A stretch of 64,000 nt of DNA from Branchinecta lynchi (GCA_023053575.1 JAKZAP010000001.1:27794533-27858532), one strand, 5' to 3'; positions 12,156 to 24,487 are shown, counted from the first letter of the stretch. Notes: generated from the letters alone by a model not told the origin. Numbers and translations: made by a program.

Positions 12156-13479
12156 ATGGTGTTAATACGAAGCAAAACACGAAAGACAAAGGTAAACAAT
12201 ATGCCTACTGTGAATGGAGACCGAATTACGATTTATGCGAGGGATTGCGTTTCTAAGTGAACTAACGTTTGTTCTCGCGTGGCAGGTGTCAGATGAGACG
12301 CACTTTACAGTTTTATGACTTTGACATTAGGGTGTTCGAGGAAGGTAGTAAAAAAGTGCATTGGAACAAACCTACTGTGCTCATAAGGAGCTTAACTGAT
12401 TGTATGAGAGACTGCCTGAGTCGTGGTTGGACATTCTTTGAGATATCAGTTGTTGGTTTCATGGACAGCTATGCAATACGAATATTAAACTTTACGGGAA
12501 AGGAGAAATCTAAGTCAATTCTATTTGTTCTTTTACACTCCACGTCCTAGCGCTTGCGAACTTGTTATGCTAGCATCGACGAGTATTCATTTTCAGCCAA
12601 TCAGAAGTCTGAGATGAGACATAGAACAAGCAGAGTGGAATCGAAACTGAAAGTTGAAGTTGAATCCAGTGACATTTTCTTTGAAGTTGGAAGCGGAGTT
12701 GGAGTACGCTTGTACCTTACAATCTACTCGTCCTATATTTCCGGCCGTTAGGTTTGTCTTCTTGTTGGAGGATAATGCCGACAAAATGTGTAAAGTGTCA
12801 CAGAAATTTGTGCTTACGTAGGGCACGTCATTTACGTTGGTTGACGTTTGAAAAGTTTCTTCCTTAAGTAAATAGAACTGGAAAGCCTAATTAAAAAAAA
12901 AATCCCCTTCTGACTCTTTTTTACTTACCTTTATTCGGTTAAAAGTTTAAAAATAATAAATTTGGCGAATTGTTGAATTTTAGGCGAAAAAAGACAGATC
13001 TACGAAATTTCACTTACGGCACCGTTATTACTACTAAGTTTAATTGCCAGTTTGTATGCACCGTGATTACTACTCAGTTTAATTGCCAGTTTGTATAAAG
13101 TTTTAGTTGTTTCGGTTATGTGGGTTCACGATTGAAGGGCTTGCGCCGGAAAAAAAAATCTCAGATGAATGGCTCAGTTTCATCGCTAAGGTGAATGCTA
13201 GTATTCTGCTTAAGCTTTTCGTAGCTTCACCAGGCATTGGCGAGTCAACTCTCCCCCCAAGGACTTCGTCGTAACTACAAAAGGAAAAATAAGGAGCGAT
13301 CATACCGGCACGTTGAATTCAGTGAATATAGTTAACAAGTGAATTGTCGCACGCTATTCATTTACGTGACAATTTAGCCTTAACTCCACGAGCAACATTT
13401 AAGGTCAAGACAAAGTGTTCATCGTCCCTCACCATATGACGAACTTTGTCGACAGAACCAGAAATTTTTGGCTGATTTT

Positions 13480-13975
13480 TGCTCCCCCCCCCCCCCCCTG
13501 CCTGAGGATGTTAGTTCAGCCCCTGAATCCCGGATGCCACTCCCTCTACTCCCACACTGATGATCCTTACCGTAGACTTTAGATCCTCCAGATCAATCGA
13601 TGGCCCCACCAGTGTCCCCCAGTGTCGACATCATATGTCCATAGGTGTCGACAATGATGATCGGATCCCCGAAAAGAAAGGTGTATTCTGCATTGTGTCG
13701 GGAATCCTTTAAATGTATTTCATGTTTCATCATCCTAGCATATCTGGAATTGCCCAAGATAGAGAAAGCGGGACAGACCGACAGACAGACATTTCGATAG
13801 CTAAAATATGGCACTTGGCTATTCAGCGTTGGGTCGGAAGTCCTTCATATGTATGTCATGTTTCATCTCGCTAGCATATGTGGAATTGCCCAAGATATAG
13901 AAAGTGGTACAGACCAACAGACAGATATTTCGATACCTAAAATACGGCACTTGGGCCGAAGACCGCAAGTGCTAC
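13480..13975 (+). repeat. Degenerate E-family 3' ends, duplicated
   Basis: Two successive decayed copies of the E-family 3' region are present. Each has CATGTTTCATC...CTAGCATAT, then a GACAGACCGACAG-like tract (about 13775 and 13910), then ATACGGCACTTG or ATATGGCACTTG. A poly(C) tract lies at about 13484-13498. The partial duplication suggests unequal exchange between blocks. Confidence 0.6.
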
Positions 13976-14908
13976 GAAAATAGCCTACAATTTGTATAAC
14001 CTCACAGATATTTTCAAAAAGCTTGCCAGGTTTCTTTTCTGGGTGCAACGTGCCAGATTTTTTGCCAGATTTCAGGTCAAATCGGGTCTGCATTTTCCTG
14101 GCATTTTTTTTTCGTCAGTGATCTTTCTCACGAAAGACCTTTCTCAAGACCTTCATTCCATATATATGGCATTCCTACTACCTATAATCACATAAAGTGA
14201 GCGCCGCATGCGAAATTGTTTTTTGCTTTTTCCTGTCAAATTTAATTTCCATCCAGATTCAAGCTTTTAATGTTTCGAAATCTCAATCAACGCGCCATTC
14301 CATAAAATAGAGAACACGACGAAAAGTTCTGCAGGCGGGATTTTCGAAATATTTATGATTAGATATTCTTTTGGGGATCCAAAATAAAAGTAAGGACTAT
14401 CGATGATAGCCTATTTATGATTCTGTATAACTACCGAATCCCCGTAAATATAACGAACAGTTCTGCTATCGAAAAAATACCGGACAATTTAGTAAAATTT
14501 GTACCGAATCTCAAAAAGGTGGGGGGCGGGGTGCTGCATCCCCTCCTTACGACGACCCTGCCGAATAGGGCCGCTCGCAAACATACAAACACAACACAAT
14601 ATAAATCCAGAATAGGGGAGAAAAACACAAGCAACAAAGATGGTTCTTGAACATCAAGTTTAGCTGCGTTCGTTGCACTCCGGGCTGTCTCTGGTGTTTA
14701 GTCACCAGTGTCCGGTTTTTACCTTAGAACGCGTTCTTTTGGTTCACCTGTGAGTTGATGAAAACCGGCTAACTCCTCGCTGCAGCAGGGCTCACGAGCA
14801 GGTTCTGGTTAGTCCGCACCGGTGATATAAAAACCTGACACTGGTTAGTTCAAAAACGGATTATAAGACTGGTGAGAAGTCACCGGTGGATACAAAACAG
14901 CTTATAAG

Positions 14909-17289
14909 AACAAGAGCTACGAGCTCATATGGCACTTGTACGAGTAGGCTGTACAAGAAAGTAGATGAGAACGTCACAAAATACACCCGCCATCCAAAAA
15001 TGCGGTTCGGAAATAGTAATAGGATATTTAGTTTCACTCATGTCTGAGCAGTTCCGGCATTGTCTCGATTGTCTGTAGCAAATGCACATGACTCTTCAAA
15101 CTTTCATCCCAATAAATCCATTTGTTTGATCCCTAGTACTCACTCTATCTCCACGTACCGTGGCCGAATCTGGGTCGGAAAAAAAAAATGGACCACCTAA
15201 AGAATCTTCTTTTATACCAGCTATCAAGTTTCACTCGAATCTGAGCATTTTTGGAAAGTTCCGGTACACCCCCCCCCCTTCCCACCAACGTTGTCGGAGC
15301 CGGTTCGGGCCCAATCTCTTAATTCGCTGTTCCTGTCCATCAAGTTTTACTGAAATTGGAGCATAGCCTATCTGCAAGTTTCCAGTACCCCCCCTACCTT
15401 GGCCGAATCCGGCCCGGACGCCAAATAACAATTCTAGGCCGTATAAACTCGGCACTTTCGAATTGCATCTCATTCGGTCCATCCGTTTGGTTTTTGTGCA
15501 TGTCAAAAGTCCCCCACCCCCAATTCCCCTAATCGTGGTCGCATATGGTTCGAACGCATGTTTTACATGTCGAGGCCATCGATTCGTATCACCCATGAAG
15601 TTTCACTCGAATCAGACCACTCGTTCGCAATTTCCATATTTCTCTTCTCTTGCTCCCCGAAAAATGCTCGGATCTAGGAACGGAAGTTTCCGGGGGTATG
15701 TTGTGTCAGGTTCTTAAGTCTAGATAATTCGGGTCGCTAATATGCCTGCAAAGTTTCGTTGTCGTTTGACATCTGGAACTATTCTAACTCACGACTATCG
15801 GAATTTCAGGAAACCCCCTCCAACTCCCCCCACAGTGCCCCAAAACCATCTGGCTCCGTCAATCTCATCTAGGCCTAATGCTTGTTCCATCCATTAAGTT
15901 TCGTCCCAATCCCTCTACTTTTATAGTTTCTTGAGTCCCCCCCCCCCCATCCCCACAGGTATCGGACCCGACCCGGACGTGACACTGAACGTCCGAGGCG
16001 ATAGCTCACCAGACAAGTTTCATTCAAATCCGTTTACCCGTTCAAAAGTTATGCACGCCATAAGATTCCAGACCCCCCATCCACCCACTCCCCCCACGAT
16101 GGTCGGGTCGGGGAAACGGCTGTTCTCAAGTCAATCTGGTCGGATCCCTGACATACCTGCCAAGTTTCATCGCCCTAGGACATCAGGAAGTATGCCGAAC
16201 TCGCGGGATCGCTAGAAATCCGGACCTCCCCCCCCCAACTCCCCCACAGTGCCCTGATCCCGTCCGGTTATGTCAATGACGTTTCTAGGACTTGTTCTTC
16301 ATCCCGATCCCTCCACTCTAAGCGTTTCTCAAAATTTCCGGTTCCCTCCTCCAACTCCTTCCAGTGTCATCGGATCCGGCCCGGATTTAAAGTGTGATGT
16401 CTGAGACACGATTTAAAAATACAAAAACTGATGTTCCAGTTAGAATTTCGAAGTGAATTATACACCGTTCTGTAGGCAATGCTTGTGCTGACTATCCTAC
16501 CGAGTTTTAATAACGAGGTCATCCTAAATATCAACTTTCATCAAGATCCGATCACCCGTTCGCAAGCTAAAAATACCTCAAATTTTGGCTTCACCCTCCC
16601 TCCACCCCCCCCCCCCCCTAGATGGTCGAATCGGGGAATTGACGATTTCCTATTTAATCTGGTCGGGTCCCAGACATGCCTGTCAATTTCCATCGTCCCA
16701 GCACATCAGGAAGCACGGAACTCGCGGGATCACTACAAATTCGGAATTCCCCCCCCCCCCCCCAACAACTCCCCAAAAGTGAGCGGATCCGTTCCGGTTA
16801 TATCAGTCACGTATCTAGGACTTTTGCTTGTACTTTCCACCAAGTTTCATCCAGATCCCTCCACTCTAAGTGTTTTCCAAGATTTCCGGTTTCCCCCTCC
16901 AACTCCCCCCAATGTCACCGGATCCGGTCTGGATTTAAAATGGAGGGTCTGAGACACGAACTCCTTACATATATCAAGTTTCATTAAGATCCGATCACCC
17001 GTTCGTAAGCTAAAAATATCTCATTTTTTCCTATTTTTTCCGGATTCCCCCTCCCTCCACTCCCCTTCAGATGGTCGGATCGGAGAAGCGACCATTTCTA
17101 ATTTAATCTGGTCCAGTTCCTGATATGCCTGCCAAGTTTCATCGTCCTAGCTTATCTGGAAGTGCCCGAACTAGCAAAACCGGGACCGACAGACCGACAG
17201 ACCGACAGACCGACAGACTGACAGACCGACTGACGGACAGAAATTACAATCGCTATATGGCACTTGAGTAAGCTCAAGTGCCATAAAAA
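14909..17289 (+). mobile_element. E-family element E4, full-length, non-coding
   Basis: It starts at ACAAGAGCTACGAGCTCATA and ends after the GACAGACCGACAGACCGACAG tract (17189-17240) with the GGCACTTGAG/CTCAAGTGCC hairpin and ATAAAAA. The interior repeats blocks of about 140 bp, each opening with a form of CAAGTTTCAT and holding a C-rich tract followed by GGATCCGG or GGATCGGG. The termini match E1, E2 and E3, which defines it as a mobile unit. No transposase or reverse transcriptase is visible, so it is presumably mobilised in trans; the class is uncertain. Confidence 0.75.
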
Positions 17290-17720
17290 CTGGAGACCAC
17301 CAGTGGGAACTCCTGTGACAAAGAACGCAGCTTTTGTTGTGTCTAGATCTCACCAAAGCAGCGGAGACAGGCGAAAAGCGGCAAGGAAAGCACCAGAAGG
17401 GGCGGATTATTCGACGCAAGTATCCTTGTCTGGATTGAGAGATGATTTTCTATGCAGTTCTGGAAAAGATGGGAGACCACACCAACAAACATTCCGGAAG
17501 CATTACAGTTTAGGGAAAGACACGAGAAGCCACAAGAACGAATTGTTCTAAAGAACCCGAAGAGAGTTCTCACATTTAAAAGACGAAGATTGCAAAAAAA
17601 AAGACTGTACAAGGATATTCAAACAATGTTTACAACGGATATACGTCAGCTACGATTCATCATCAGCGATATTTCGGCCCTTCTTCGAAGGGCCCCTCGA
17701 AGAGTCCGAAGCATAGGGTC
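17290..17720 (+). other. Unidentified coding-like remnant ending in a TTTCGGCCC motif
   Basis: Overlapping plus-strand frames give lysine/arginine-rich sequence with internal stops and frame changes, so it is not an intact gene. At about 17636-17690 it runs into the recurrent module with CGGATATACGTCAGCT followed by ATATTTCGGCCCTTCTT, also seen at about 21320 (inverted), 31275 and 43350. It could be the end of a retroelement. I do not recognise the protein. Confidence 0.3.
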
Positions 17721-18200
17721 CCCTCTATGAATCAAACTGACTCCACCCCTCGGACCCCAGGATTGGCGGAGGTGAATAGTTGGCTCCTCCCAGGGGAGGA
17801 GTCAAGTAGTGGTTTTGTTGTGACGAGTGACAGGTGTGGCCGCCTTGGAGGAGGAGCCAAGTGGTCATTCAGTGTTTGGCGCTCGAGGAGGCATGAACAG
17901 GGGTCCTGCCTGTGTGGCTTGAGCTGGGAGGCTCAGGCTAAGTAAGGCTAAAGAAGGGAGCTGTCTGGGACAGGAGGGCTGGGGTTGTTGGTACTTGGGG
18001 CAAGGAGATAGGTTATTGGGACTTGTAGAGAGCTAGTCTTGCATAGCCTGGTGATTGCAGGATCCCTGTTCTGGTGGTCTATGAATAAAGATAATGCCCT
18101 GTTGTCGCCAACTCCCCGATGTCTCAGTGCCACTCTTTGACACCTTTGCGCCAATGCCCGACGCCCGTCCCTCTCTCTCTCCATTCACTCCAGGCTTAGT
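17721..18200 (-). other. GC-rich spacer downstream of 28S rRNA fragment
   Basis: On the minus strand this follows directly after the 28S rRNA 3' end, so it could be 3' external spacer of rDNA. On the plus strand it contains AATAAAG (about 18083) near the end of a G-rich stretch, which would also suit a retroelement terminal region. The sequence does not decide between these readings. Confidence 0.3.
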
Positions 18201-18470
18201 GGGGGACTTGCCCGCTGGCAAGACAAATCTCCCGGACGATAGGCTGAGTCTCAAAAGATCGCAGTGTGGGTTGCTGCACTGCCGTTTACAACACCCCGGC
18301 CGGTACCCAAGTCGTCTACAAATGATCTGGCGTGCGACCTTCAGGCCTAATTGCTGTATCCAGCGGAAACCGAGACCCGCACCCCGAGCAGGACCGTTAA
18401 CCACCAGACCTTGGCTCCGAAGCACCAGCACCCTAGCCTTGGCTCAGAGTAGGTCACGTTAAGCCACCTA
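18200..18470 (-). rRNA. 28S rRNA fragment, 3' terminal region
   Basis: On the minus strand the sequence reads TCTCGGTTTCCGCTGGATAC, then CACGCCAGATCATTTGTAGA, then a GGGGTGTTGTAA block, then a GCGATCTTTTGAGACTCAGC-like end. These are characteristic blocks of the last ~200 nt of metazoan large-subunit rRNA. The upstream 28S is absent here: at 18487 the sequence switches to the AT-rich repeat R. It is therefore an isolated or rearranged piece, probably a pseudogene rather than an active rDNA unit. Confidence 0.85.
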
Positions 18471-18486
18471 AAAGCCGTCACGCAAA

Positions 18487-18592
18487 ATTAATTATTCAAA
18501 GCAATAGATATAGGTGAGTACTCCATAATAGAAACGTAGAACGAGGTTATTAATAAAATAATATTTTAAGTTTTCAGCCCCGTATTAATAAA
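18487..18592 (-). repeat. Repeat R, copy 1, flanking 28S fragment
   Basis: About 105 bp are shared with 21001-21107, same orientation, including CTCCATA, GAAACGTAGAACGAGGTTAT and TTTTCAGCCCC. In both places R lies immediately on the 5' side (minus-strand sense) of a 28S rRNA fragment, although the adjoining 28S positions differ. Confidence 0.85.
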
Positions 18593-20046
18593 ACAAGAGC
18601 TGAAAGCTCATATGGCACTTGCAAGAATAGGCTAAATGTTGGCGGGATCGAGTTTTTTGTTTGAGAGTTTTTACAGAGTCGAATATTATTTGATTATACA
18701 CTAGTAAGTAAAAAGTACTGTAAAAGGCATCTCTAGAACTCCTCTTCTTTGTTGGGCGGTTCAATGGTCTTCAACATGGTTTTGACATTTATATCAAGTA
18801 TGTTTCTTCTTTGAATTGTCACTGCGTAATTTCTCGTTTCAAAGGCGCTAGAAATGCATCTTTGAGCAAAACCCTTGAGTCAAAAACGATAACAGGTTCA
18901 TAGGGATCATTGATATATACAGTTTGGTCAAAAGTAGAACTCTTGTGGCACAAATGATCATGGGTTGAGATGTATCGTTTGATAAAAAGTACTTTTCGAC
19001 CTTGCGGTGAAGATGCGCACTTTAAGGAATCTAGAACCTCATTTGTAAGCAAAACCCTTAAGGCAAAAATGGTAATGGGCTCATGGGGATCCTGAAAATG
19101 CATATTTTGCTTATAAGTATTTTTCTTAATTTGTGGTCATGATTGGTACTTTAAGTAATGGTCGGATTTGGAAAGTGGCGAATTCTAAGCCAATCTTGTC
19201 GAATTTCTAATATACCAGCCAAGTCTCATCGTCCTAGCACATTTGGAAGTATCTTTACTCGCGATCACCGGAATTCCGGACTCCCCCTTAAATTCCACCC
19301 ACAGTCGCCTGAGCCAATCCGATTCTGTAAATGATTTATCCGGAGTGTCTGTTAGTTATTCCCACAAAGTTCCATCCCGACCTCTCCAGTCTAAGCCGGT
19401 CGGATCCGGTCCTGACATGAAAAAGATCACCAGAGACATGTCCTCTGTTCAATTACAAAATTTCACTCGAACCCGATCACCCGTATCAAAGTTACGCATG
19501 ACACAATATTCCGGATTCTCCCTTCCTCTACTCCCCCACGACTATCGGATCGAGTACATTTTTCTTTACAAGTCAGTTTGATAGGGTCCCTGATACGTCG
19601 TGAAGTTTCCCAAGTTTCGTCGTGAAAATTCCCAGAACCGCTATCACCGGAATTCCGGGAAACACCCCTCCACCCTAGTGTCCGGATCCAGTCCAAATGT
19701 GTAAACGATTTATCTGGAGCAGATGCTGGTTATTCCCAGCAAGTTTCACTCCGATCCCTCTATTCTAACCGTTTCTCGGGATTTCTGGTCTCCCCCCCCC
19801 CCAACTCCTCCATAGATGTCGAATCCAGTTCAGACTTCAAATGGAACATCAGAGATATGTCATTTATTCAGGAATTAAGTTTCATTTTAATCCGATCACC
19901 CGTTCGAAAGTTACACACCACTCAATTTTCTGGATTCCCCCACCATCCACTCCCCCAAGATGGTTGGATCGGGAAAAGGATTATTTCCAGGTTGGTTTGG
20001 TCGGGTCCCTGATACGCCTGCGTAGTTTCATCATCCTAGCACCCCC
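18592..20046 (+). mobile_element. E-family element E5, 3'-truncated
   Basis: It starts at ACAAGAGCTGAAAGCTCATA directly after repeat R. The 5' third (18780-19140) carries tandem units with AAAACCCTTGAG, TCATGGG and GCGCACTTTAAG shared with E6 and E7, which places these three in one subfamily. From about 19190 the usual CAAGTTTCAT, poly(C) and GGATCCGG blocks follow. The GACAGACC tract and 3' hairpin are missing: the element stops near 20046 where the 20-kb duplicated segment begins. Confidence 0.7.
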
Positions 20047-20475
20047 TAATCTATATCAACCCCTACTAAGGTTCAACAACATATTTTGCCAACCCCTTCG
20101 ACCTTCGATTGGTCGAGCTCTCTCCGAACGAATTCCAGCAAAGAATATGTGATGAAAGAATGACTCATCCATGCGCAGAGCTATACTAGTGCGAAGAAAG
20201 GGGTAGCAGTTTGACGAAAACTAGAAAAAGCAAAGAGATTTCGGGTATCCCCCTCCCCCCCCCCCCAGTTATCGGATCCGATCCGAATTTGACAATGAAC
20301 ATCCAGAACATTTTTTCTTGATACCTGTCAAGTTTAATGCACGCCCGATTATCCGCTATATCAAACACTACTAAGGTTCAACAACATGTTTTGCCAACCC
20401 CTTCGACCTTCGATTGATCTAGCTCTCTCCGAACGAATTCCAGGAAAGAATGTGTGATGAAAAAATGATTAACAT
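20046..20475 (+). repeat. Direct duplication of ~105 bp flanking an E fragment
   Basis: Segments 20050-20155 and 20358-20468 share long words, for example ACTAAGGTTCAACAACAT, CCAACCCCTTCGACCTTCGA and CTCTCTCCGAACGAATTCCA. Between them lies an E-like block with a poly(C) tract (about 20256-20271) and GGATCCG. The second copy abuts the larger 28S rRNA fragment. Confidence 0.75.
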
Positions 20476-20484
20476 ATTTCGGCA

Positions 20485-20775
20485 GAGTCCAGTCCTCGCA
20501 GCTAATTCAAGCCTTAGAGCTAGCCGCCGGCCCAACAAGTGGCAAACTGTCACTTGTCATCCCTTGACTCCTCCCCATTTGGTAGCCAGCAGCCAATCCG
20601 CGGCCTCCTCGGAAAAGTTTTCTTCAGAGGCTTTCAGGTATAATCATACGGACGTAGCCTCGCACCACCGGCCGCACGAACCAAATGTCCGAACCTGCGA
20701 TTCCTCTCGTACTTCGCAGGATTACTATCGCAACGACGTGTAACGTCTGTAGGGTAAGACTAACCTGTCTCACGA

Positions 20776-20808
<33 letters not shown>

Positions 20809-20990
20809 GTAGGTGGGTGAACAATCCTGCACTTGGCGAATACTGCTTCGCAATGATAGGAAGAGCCGACATCGAACGATCAAAAAGCGACGTCGCTATG
20901 AACACTTGGCCACCACAAGCCAGTTATCCCTGTGGTGACTTTTCTCTGAAGGTAGAATCAATGCAGGAGGAAGTCAACGATACGCAGCGT
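20485..20990 (-). rRNA. 28S rRNA fragment, domain V/VI region
   Basis: The minus strand contains ACCACAGGGATAACTGGCTT, ATAGCGACGTCGCTTTTTGA, GATGTCGGCTCTTCCTATCA, GAACGTGAGCTGGGTTTAGA and AGTACGAGAGG, the peptidyl-transferase/sarcin-ricin part of large-subunit rRNA, followed by a diverged variable region to about 20490. A small direct repeat (CGTGAGTCGTGAG) occurs at about 20772-20784. It is bounded on the right by repeat R and on the left by the 20-kb duplication, so it is a detached fragment, likely not functional. Confidence 0.92.
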
Positions 20991-21000
20991 TAATTTTTGT

Positions 21001-21107
21001 AATTATTCAAAGTAATAGATACAGGCGAGTGCTCCATACTAGAAACGTAGAACGAGGTTATTAATAAAAATAATAATTAAGTTTTCAGCCCCTTATTAAT
21101 AAGAAAA
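21001..21107 (-). repeat. Repeat R, copy 2, flanking 28S fragment
   Basis: This is the second copy of the 105-bp AT-rich repeat of 18487-18592. It ends TTTTCAGCCCC-TTATTAATAA, whereas copy 1 is interrupted by the start of E5 at the equivalent ATTAATAA, which shows E5 entered next to R. Confidence 0.85.
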
Positions 21108-21299
21108 CCGAAGTTGACCAAAATATAGAAATAAACCTTTCCTGTCATCGCCCCAATCGTGCAGCAAAAACAGCGTCCGTGTCAAAAATTAAATCTCTGG
21201 ACTAGTTTTTCATTATAGTGGTATTCGAAGATAATTTACTTTAATAAGATATTTATAGTCGGTAGAAGCTTCAGTTATTTATTACTGGTTTGTTTCCTT

Positions 21300-21390
21300 C
21301 CAACCAGAGGATTGACAGCCTGACGAGGCCCCTTGCCAAGAAGGGCCGAAATATCGCTGACGAATAATCGTACCTGACGTATCCGTAAAT
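21300..21390 (-). repeat. Short TTTCGGCCC module, inverted copy
   Basis: On the minus strand it reads CGGATACGTCAGGTACGA, then CAGCGATATTTCGGCCCTTC, then TTGGCAAGGGGCCTCGTCAG. It is the most complete of the four copies carrying TTTCGGCCC in this window and includes a 3' TGGCAAGGGGCC segment. It has no coding capacity. Confidence 0.65.
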
Positions 21391-21479
21391 GTTTTTTTGG
21401 TACAAAAATTCCTTCATGAGATACAACAGTTTGAAAGTGTGGAGGGGTTGACAACTTCAGTAGTGAGGTATACACTGAA

Positions 21480-21900
21480 TCCAAAAATAGGTCGATCACA
21501 ATCGTGAGACATGTACGGTACTTGTAAGCAACAGGCGGCTGTTAGACCATAATCATCTTCGGTGATGAGGGGTTAGCAATGTTGGTAGTTGGTGTACCTC
21601 TTAATCCTATTATTTCTTTCATGATTCGATCGTGAGAACAATTTGGTACCATGTCTATCAAGGCGAGATGGACTTGTAAGTATGAATCGGTTGCTATAAG
21701 GGGTTCATGCGGGACTAGAAACTTGTAAAAGGTGCGCATTTTTTTATCTCTATAAATCAGAGGGTAAGAAAATTAGTCTCCTTGGTCTATCACTGTGTTA
21801 AGTCTTTGAGAGGTTGACAACTTTAGTGGTAGGGTACAAACTCAAACAAGGAATCGTAGGAACCCATATTGTGAGACATGTCAGGGACTTGTAACTCTTG
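21480..21900 (+). repeat. Dispersed repeat G, copy 2
   Basis: It matches 22195-22570 in direct orientation and 7130-7500 in inverted orientation. Words include GTTAGACCATAATCAT, GATGAGGGGTT and GGTTGACAACTTTAGTGGTA. Two G copies about 700 bp apart suggest a local duplication. Confidence 0.75.
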
Positions 21901-22194
21901 TAAGTAACAATTGGCTGTTATACAATAATCATCTTTGGTAGTGAGAGGTTTCCAACCGTGTTATCGCAACGGATAAAAATGATAATGTAAAATAACGACG
22001 TAGTTTCGAAATAATTAGCAGAGTGGCATCGATGGTATTTTGATCCTGAAAAGTTACGGATAACTTTATAATACCAATTAGATTATGTAAGATGATGTTC
22101 CAAGTTTTCAACAGTCACGATGTCGGCAATTGAAAAGGATTAAGCTCAACTGGCTGCAAAATCAATTTAGTCCCTACTTCCGATGTTCTATTGT

Positions 22195-22570
22195 TTTAAT
22201 TGTAAGCAAAAATTGACTGTTAGACCATAATCATTTTCGGCGATGAGGGGTTTGTAACTTGTTGCTAGTTGGTGTATCTATAAATCCTATTCTTTGTTTC
22301 TGGTGTATTTTATTTGAAAACAATTTGAAACTATGTCTATCACGGGGAGTTGGACTTGTAAGTAGGGATCAGTTGCTAGAACGGGTTCATACGGAGCTAG
22401 AAACTAGTGCAAATTGGTACACATTTTATTTGATCTATTTAAATCTGAGGGTAAGAAAATGAGTCTCCATGGTCTATCACTGTAACTTAGAATTAAGTCG
22501 TTGAGGGGTTGACAACTTTAGTGGTAGGGTAAACACCAAACAAAGAATAGGAGGAACCCAACTGTGAGGC
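22195..22570 (+). repeat. Dispersed repeat G, copy 3
   Basis: This is the third copy of repeat G. It is closer to the inverted copy at 7130-7500 than to copy 2 in the CTAGAAACTAGTGCAAA segment, so the local pair is not a recent tandem duplication. Confidence 0.75.
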
Positions 22571-22599
22571 AAGTCAGGGACTTGTCTCGGTGTTTAATA

Positions 22600-24420
22600 A
22601 ACAGTAAATGATAGAATTTGTAAGAGAAGCAGTTAAATTTTAGGCTACAGAAAAAAAATGGATTTCAAAAAATTTATGCCTGCGGCGCTCGATTTAATTT
22701 TCTATTGGCATAATAGATAGTAGTTGTTACTGCAATCATGCCCGGCAACATATTCTCCATGTGGGCTTCGCCAAAACGCAGCCTAATAGTTGGCTTATCG
22801 TCGTTCATGCTGCCTTTTCTTGTTACTCTTCCTACGTAATCCTTTCTGTTACATAATTTAAAGCTCAAATTCTTAGTTCTAGGATTTGGTAGAAAAAAAG
22901 TAAATATTCGGTAAAAGTTTGGCTCTGTATCCCCCCACCGAAAATGTACTTGTGACGCCCCTGCTAGTCGGTCCTTAGTTCAGTGAATGAATAAGTCAAT
23001 TATCGGCAAGAAATGTATATATCTTGCGGCTTGAGTAAATTGCGAAACAATTGCCGACTCGACTGAATCTTGATGGGTAGAAGAGGTTGATGCCCTAGAC
23101 GATCCATTTATGTTCCCGACGATTCGGCCACGGCGGTGAAGTTTGAAGGAGGTGTCCCAAAAAACGTGTAGTGCTCCTAGGGAACAAATGAGTGAAGCGA
23201 TTGAGACCAAACTTAGAAGTTACAAAGGTCATATGCAAAGGTCAATCCATTTTGGGATCCTAGCCGCATCTGACCTCCGTGGGGGAGGCTGGTGGGGAGT
23301 ACTAGAAACTGTTTGCTACACTTAAAGATCAAACAAGTGGAAGGGAAAGCGGAAACGTGTAAGGACATTTGAGTGAAGCATTTTGAGTGAAGCTTTAACG
23401 CAACCGCGACTGCGACAGGAGTTGGACCCGACTTCGAAAACATGTAGTTGAGATTCTTTGTTGATACAAGCAGTGTCGTACATCGTAAAATTCTAATTGT
23501 ATTTTCATTTAATGTTTCAATCAACGTCGGAGCTGTGGAAATGCTTGTTTCTGCCGAGCATGGGCGGAGAAGATACAGCGATGACTGGCGTAATAGCTAG
23601 AAGACATTAAAAAAACTAGGTGCAGTTGCGTTTGACGAAATTAAGAGTGAACAGTTTCTTGATCGGTTTATGCAGGTTAGTATCCATTTCCGCCAAGAAT
23701 TGAGGAGCAGTATTAACACTAATTTTTAGATACCACGGACTAATTTTTCAGGCTGACTATTTGGTAACATAATTTGGGTTTGAACTAGAAAGAGAAGCCT
23801 GTTGAACATCAAATCCACAAGATTTAACAGCCCATCATGTAAATGTAAAACGCGAATGATTTAACACTGTCCAGACCGTTCAGATTTTGGTTATGTTGTA
23901 CAAATTTTTAAGGGGTCTGTATAGTGAGTTAACCATGTTAGTTGCAACTGAGTGAACCGAATTCAGATCTCTGCTAGTGGTGTAGTTTTGTTAGCAAGAT
24001 TAAAAAAAAATGAAAGCTGTTGAACTTGTCGACACCGTTATACTATAATAATTTTTATAGGTTGGGCCATTAAATCTTGACTGACTATTAGTCAGTTAAT
24101 CGAATCTAATCGGGATAAAATGCAAAATAAATATATTTGACAATCATGTTCCTAGCGTCAACGCAGCACCCGTCAATATTTTTTGGGACGCTTTAAGGAT
24201 ACAACTGCAAAAAATAAAGTTTTGCGTCTCTTAAGTTTTCGATATGGTTTCGATAAAGTGACAAACGTTAAATTCATTTTCTATAGATTGACTGTAGCCT
24301 TCTACTCGGCCACTTCAGCCCAAAATACTGCGAATCATGCGTTATTTTTGTTTCATACCCAAGTAAAATCTTGTTCCTCTCCCCACACACTGAAATGAAC
24401 CAATGCTGCTGGCTACGTCT
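22600..24420. other. Unannotated stretch
   Basis: I see no convincing exon or repeat boundary. Two minus-strand frames (22674-22868 and 22980-23210) lack recognisable domains and splice context. Confidence 0.2.
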
Positions 24421-24429
24421 TCATCTCCA

Positions 24430-24487
24430 TACTTGACAGTACAAAACGGATACGTCAGATGAATCAGCCTTTTGCACTGTCAAGATG
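24430..24487. repeat. Short element with CTTGACAGT...ACTGTCAAG termini
   Basis: The segment begins CTTGACAGTACAAAACGGAT and ends CCTTTTGCACTGTCAAG, so the two ends are inverted repeats. Its CGGATACGTCAG centre is shared with the modules at 21.3, 31.3 and 17.6 kb, suggesting a shortened member of that family. Confidence 0.55.

Noticed and set aside
12269..12550. Plus-strand frame with QFYDFDIRVFEEGSKKVHW, possible exon with acceptor GCGTGGCAG
   Set aside because: It looks protein-like, but I recognise no family, the apparent start is a TTG, and no donor or partner exon is visible. Not enough to call a gene.
17721..18110. Possible LTR (G-rich stretch with AATAAAG)
   Set aside because: No matching second copy, no primer-binding site or polypurine tract, and adjacency to 28S rRNA offers another explanation. 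Left as an undecided spacer.
21300..21390. Hammerhead-ribozyme resemblance (CTGACGA and GAAA words on the plus strand)
   Set aside because: The order GAAA then CTGACGA with short spacing does not match the required CUGANGA-stem-GAAA core, so no ribozyme is called.
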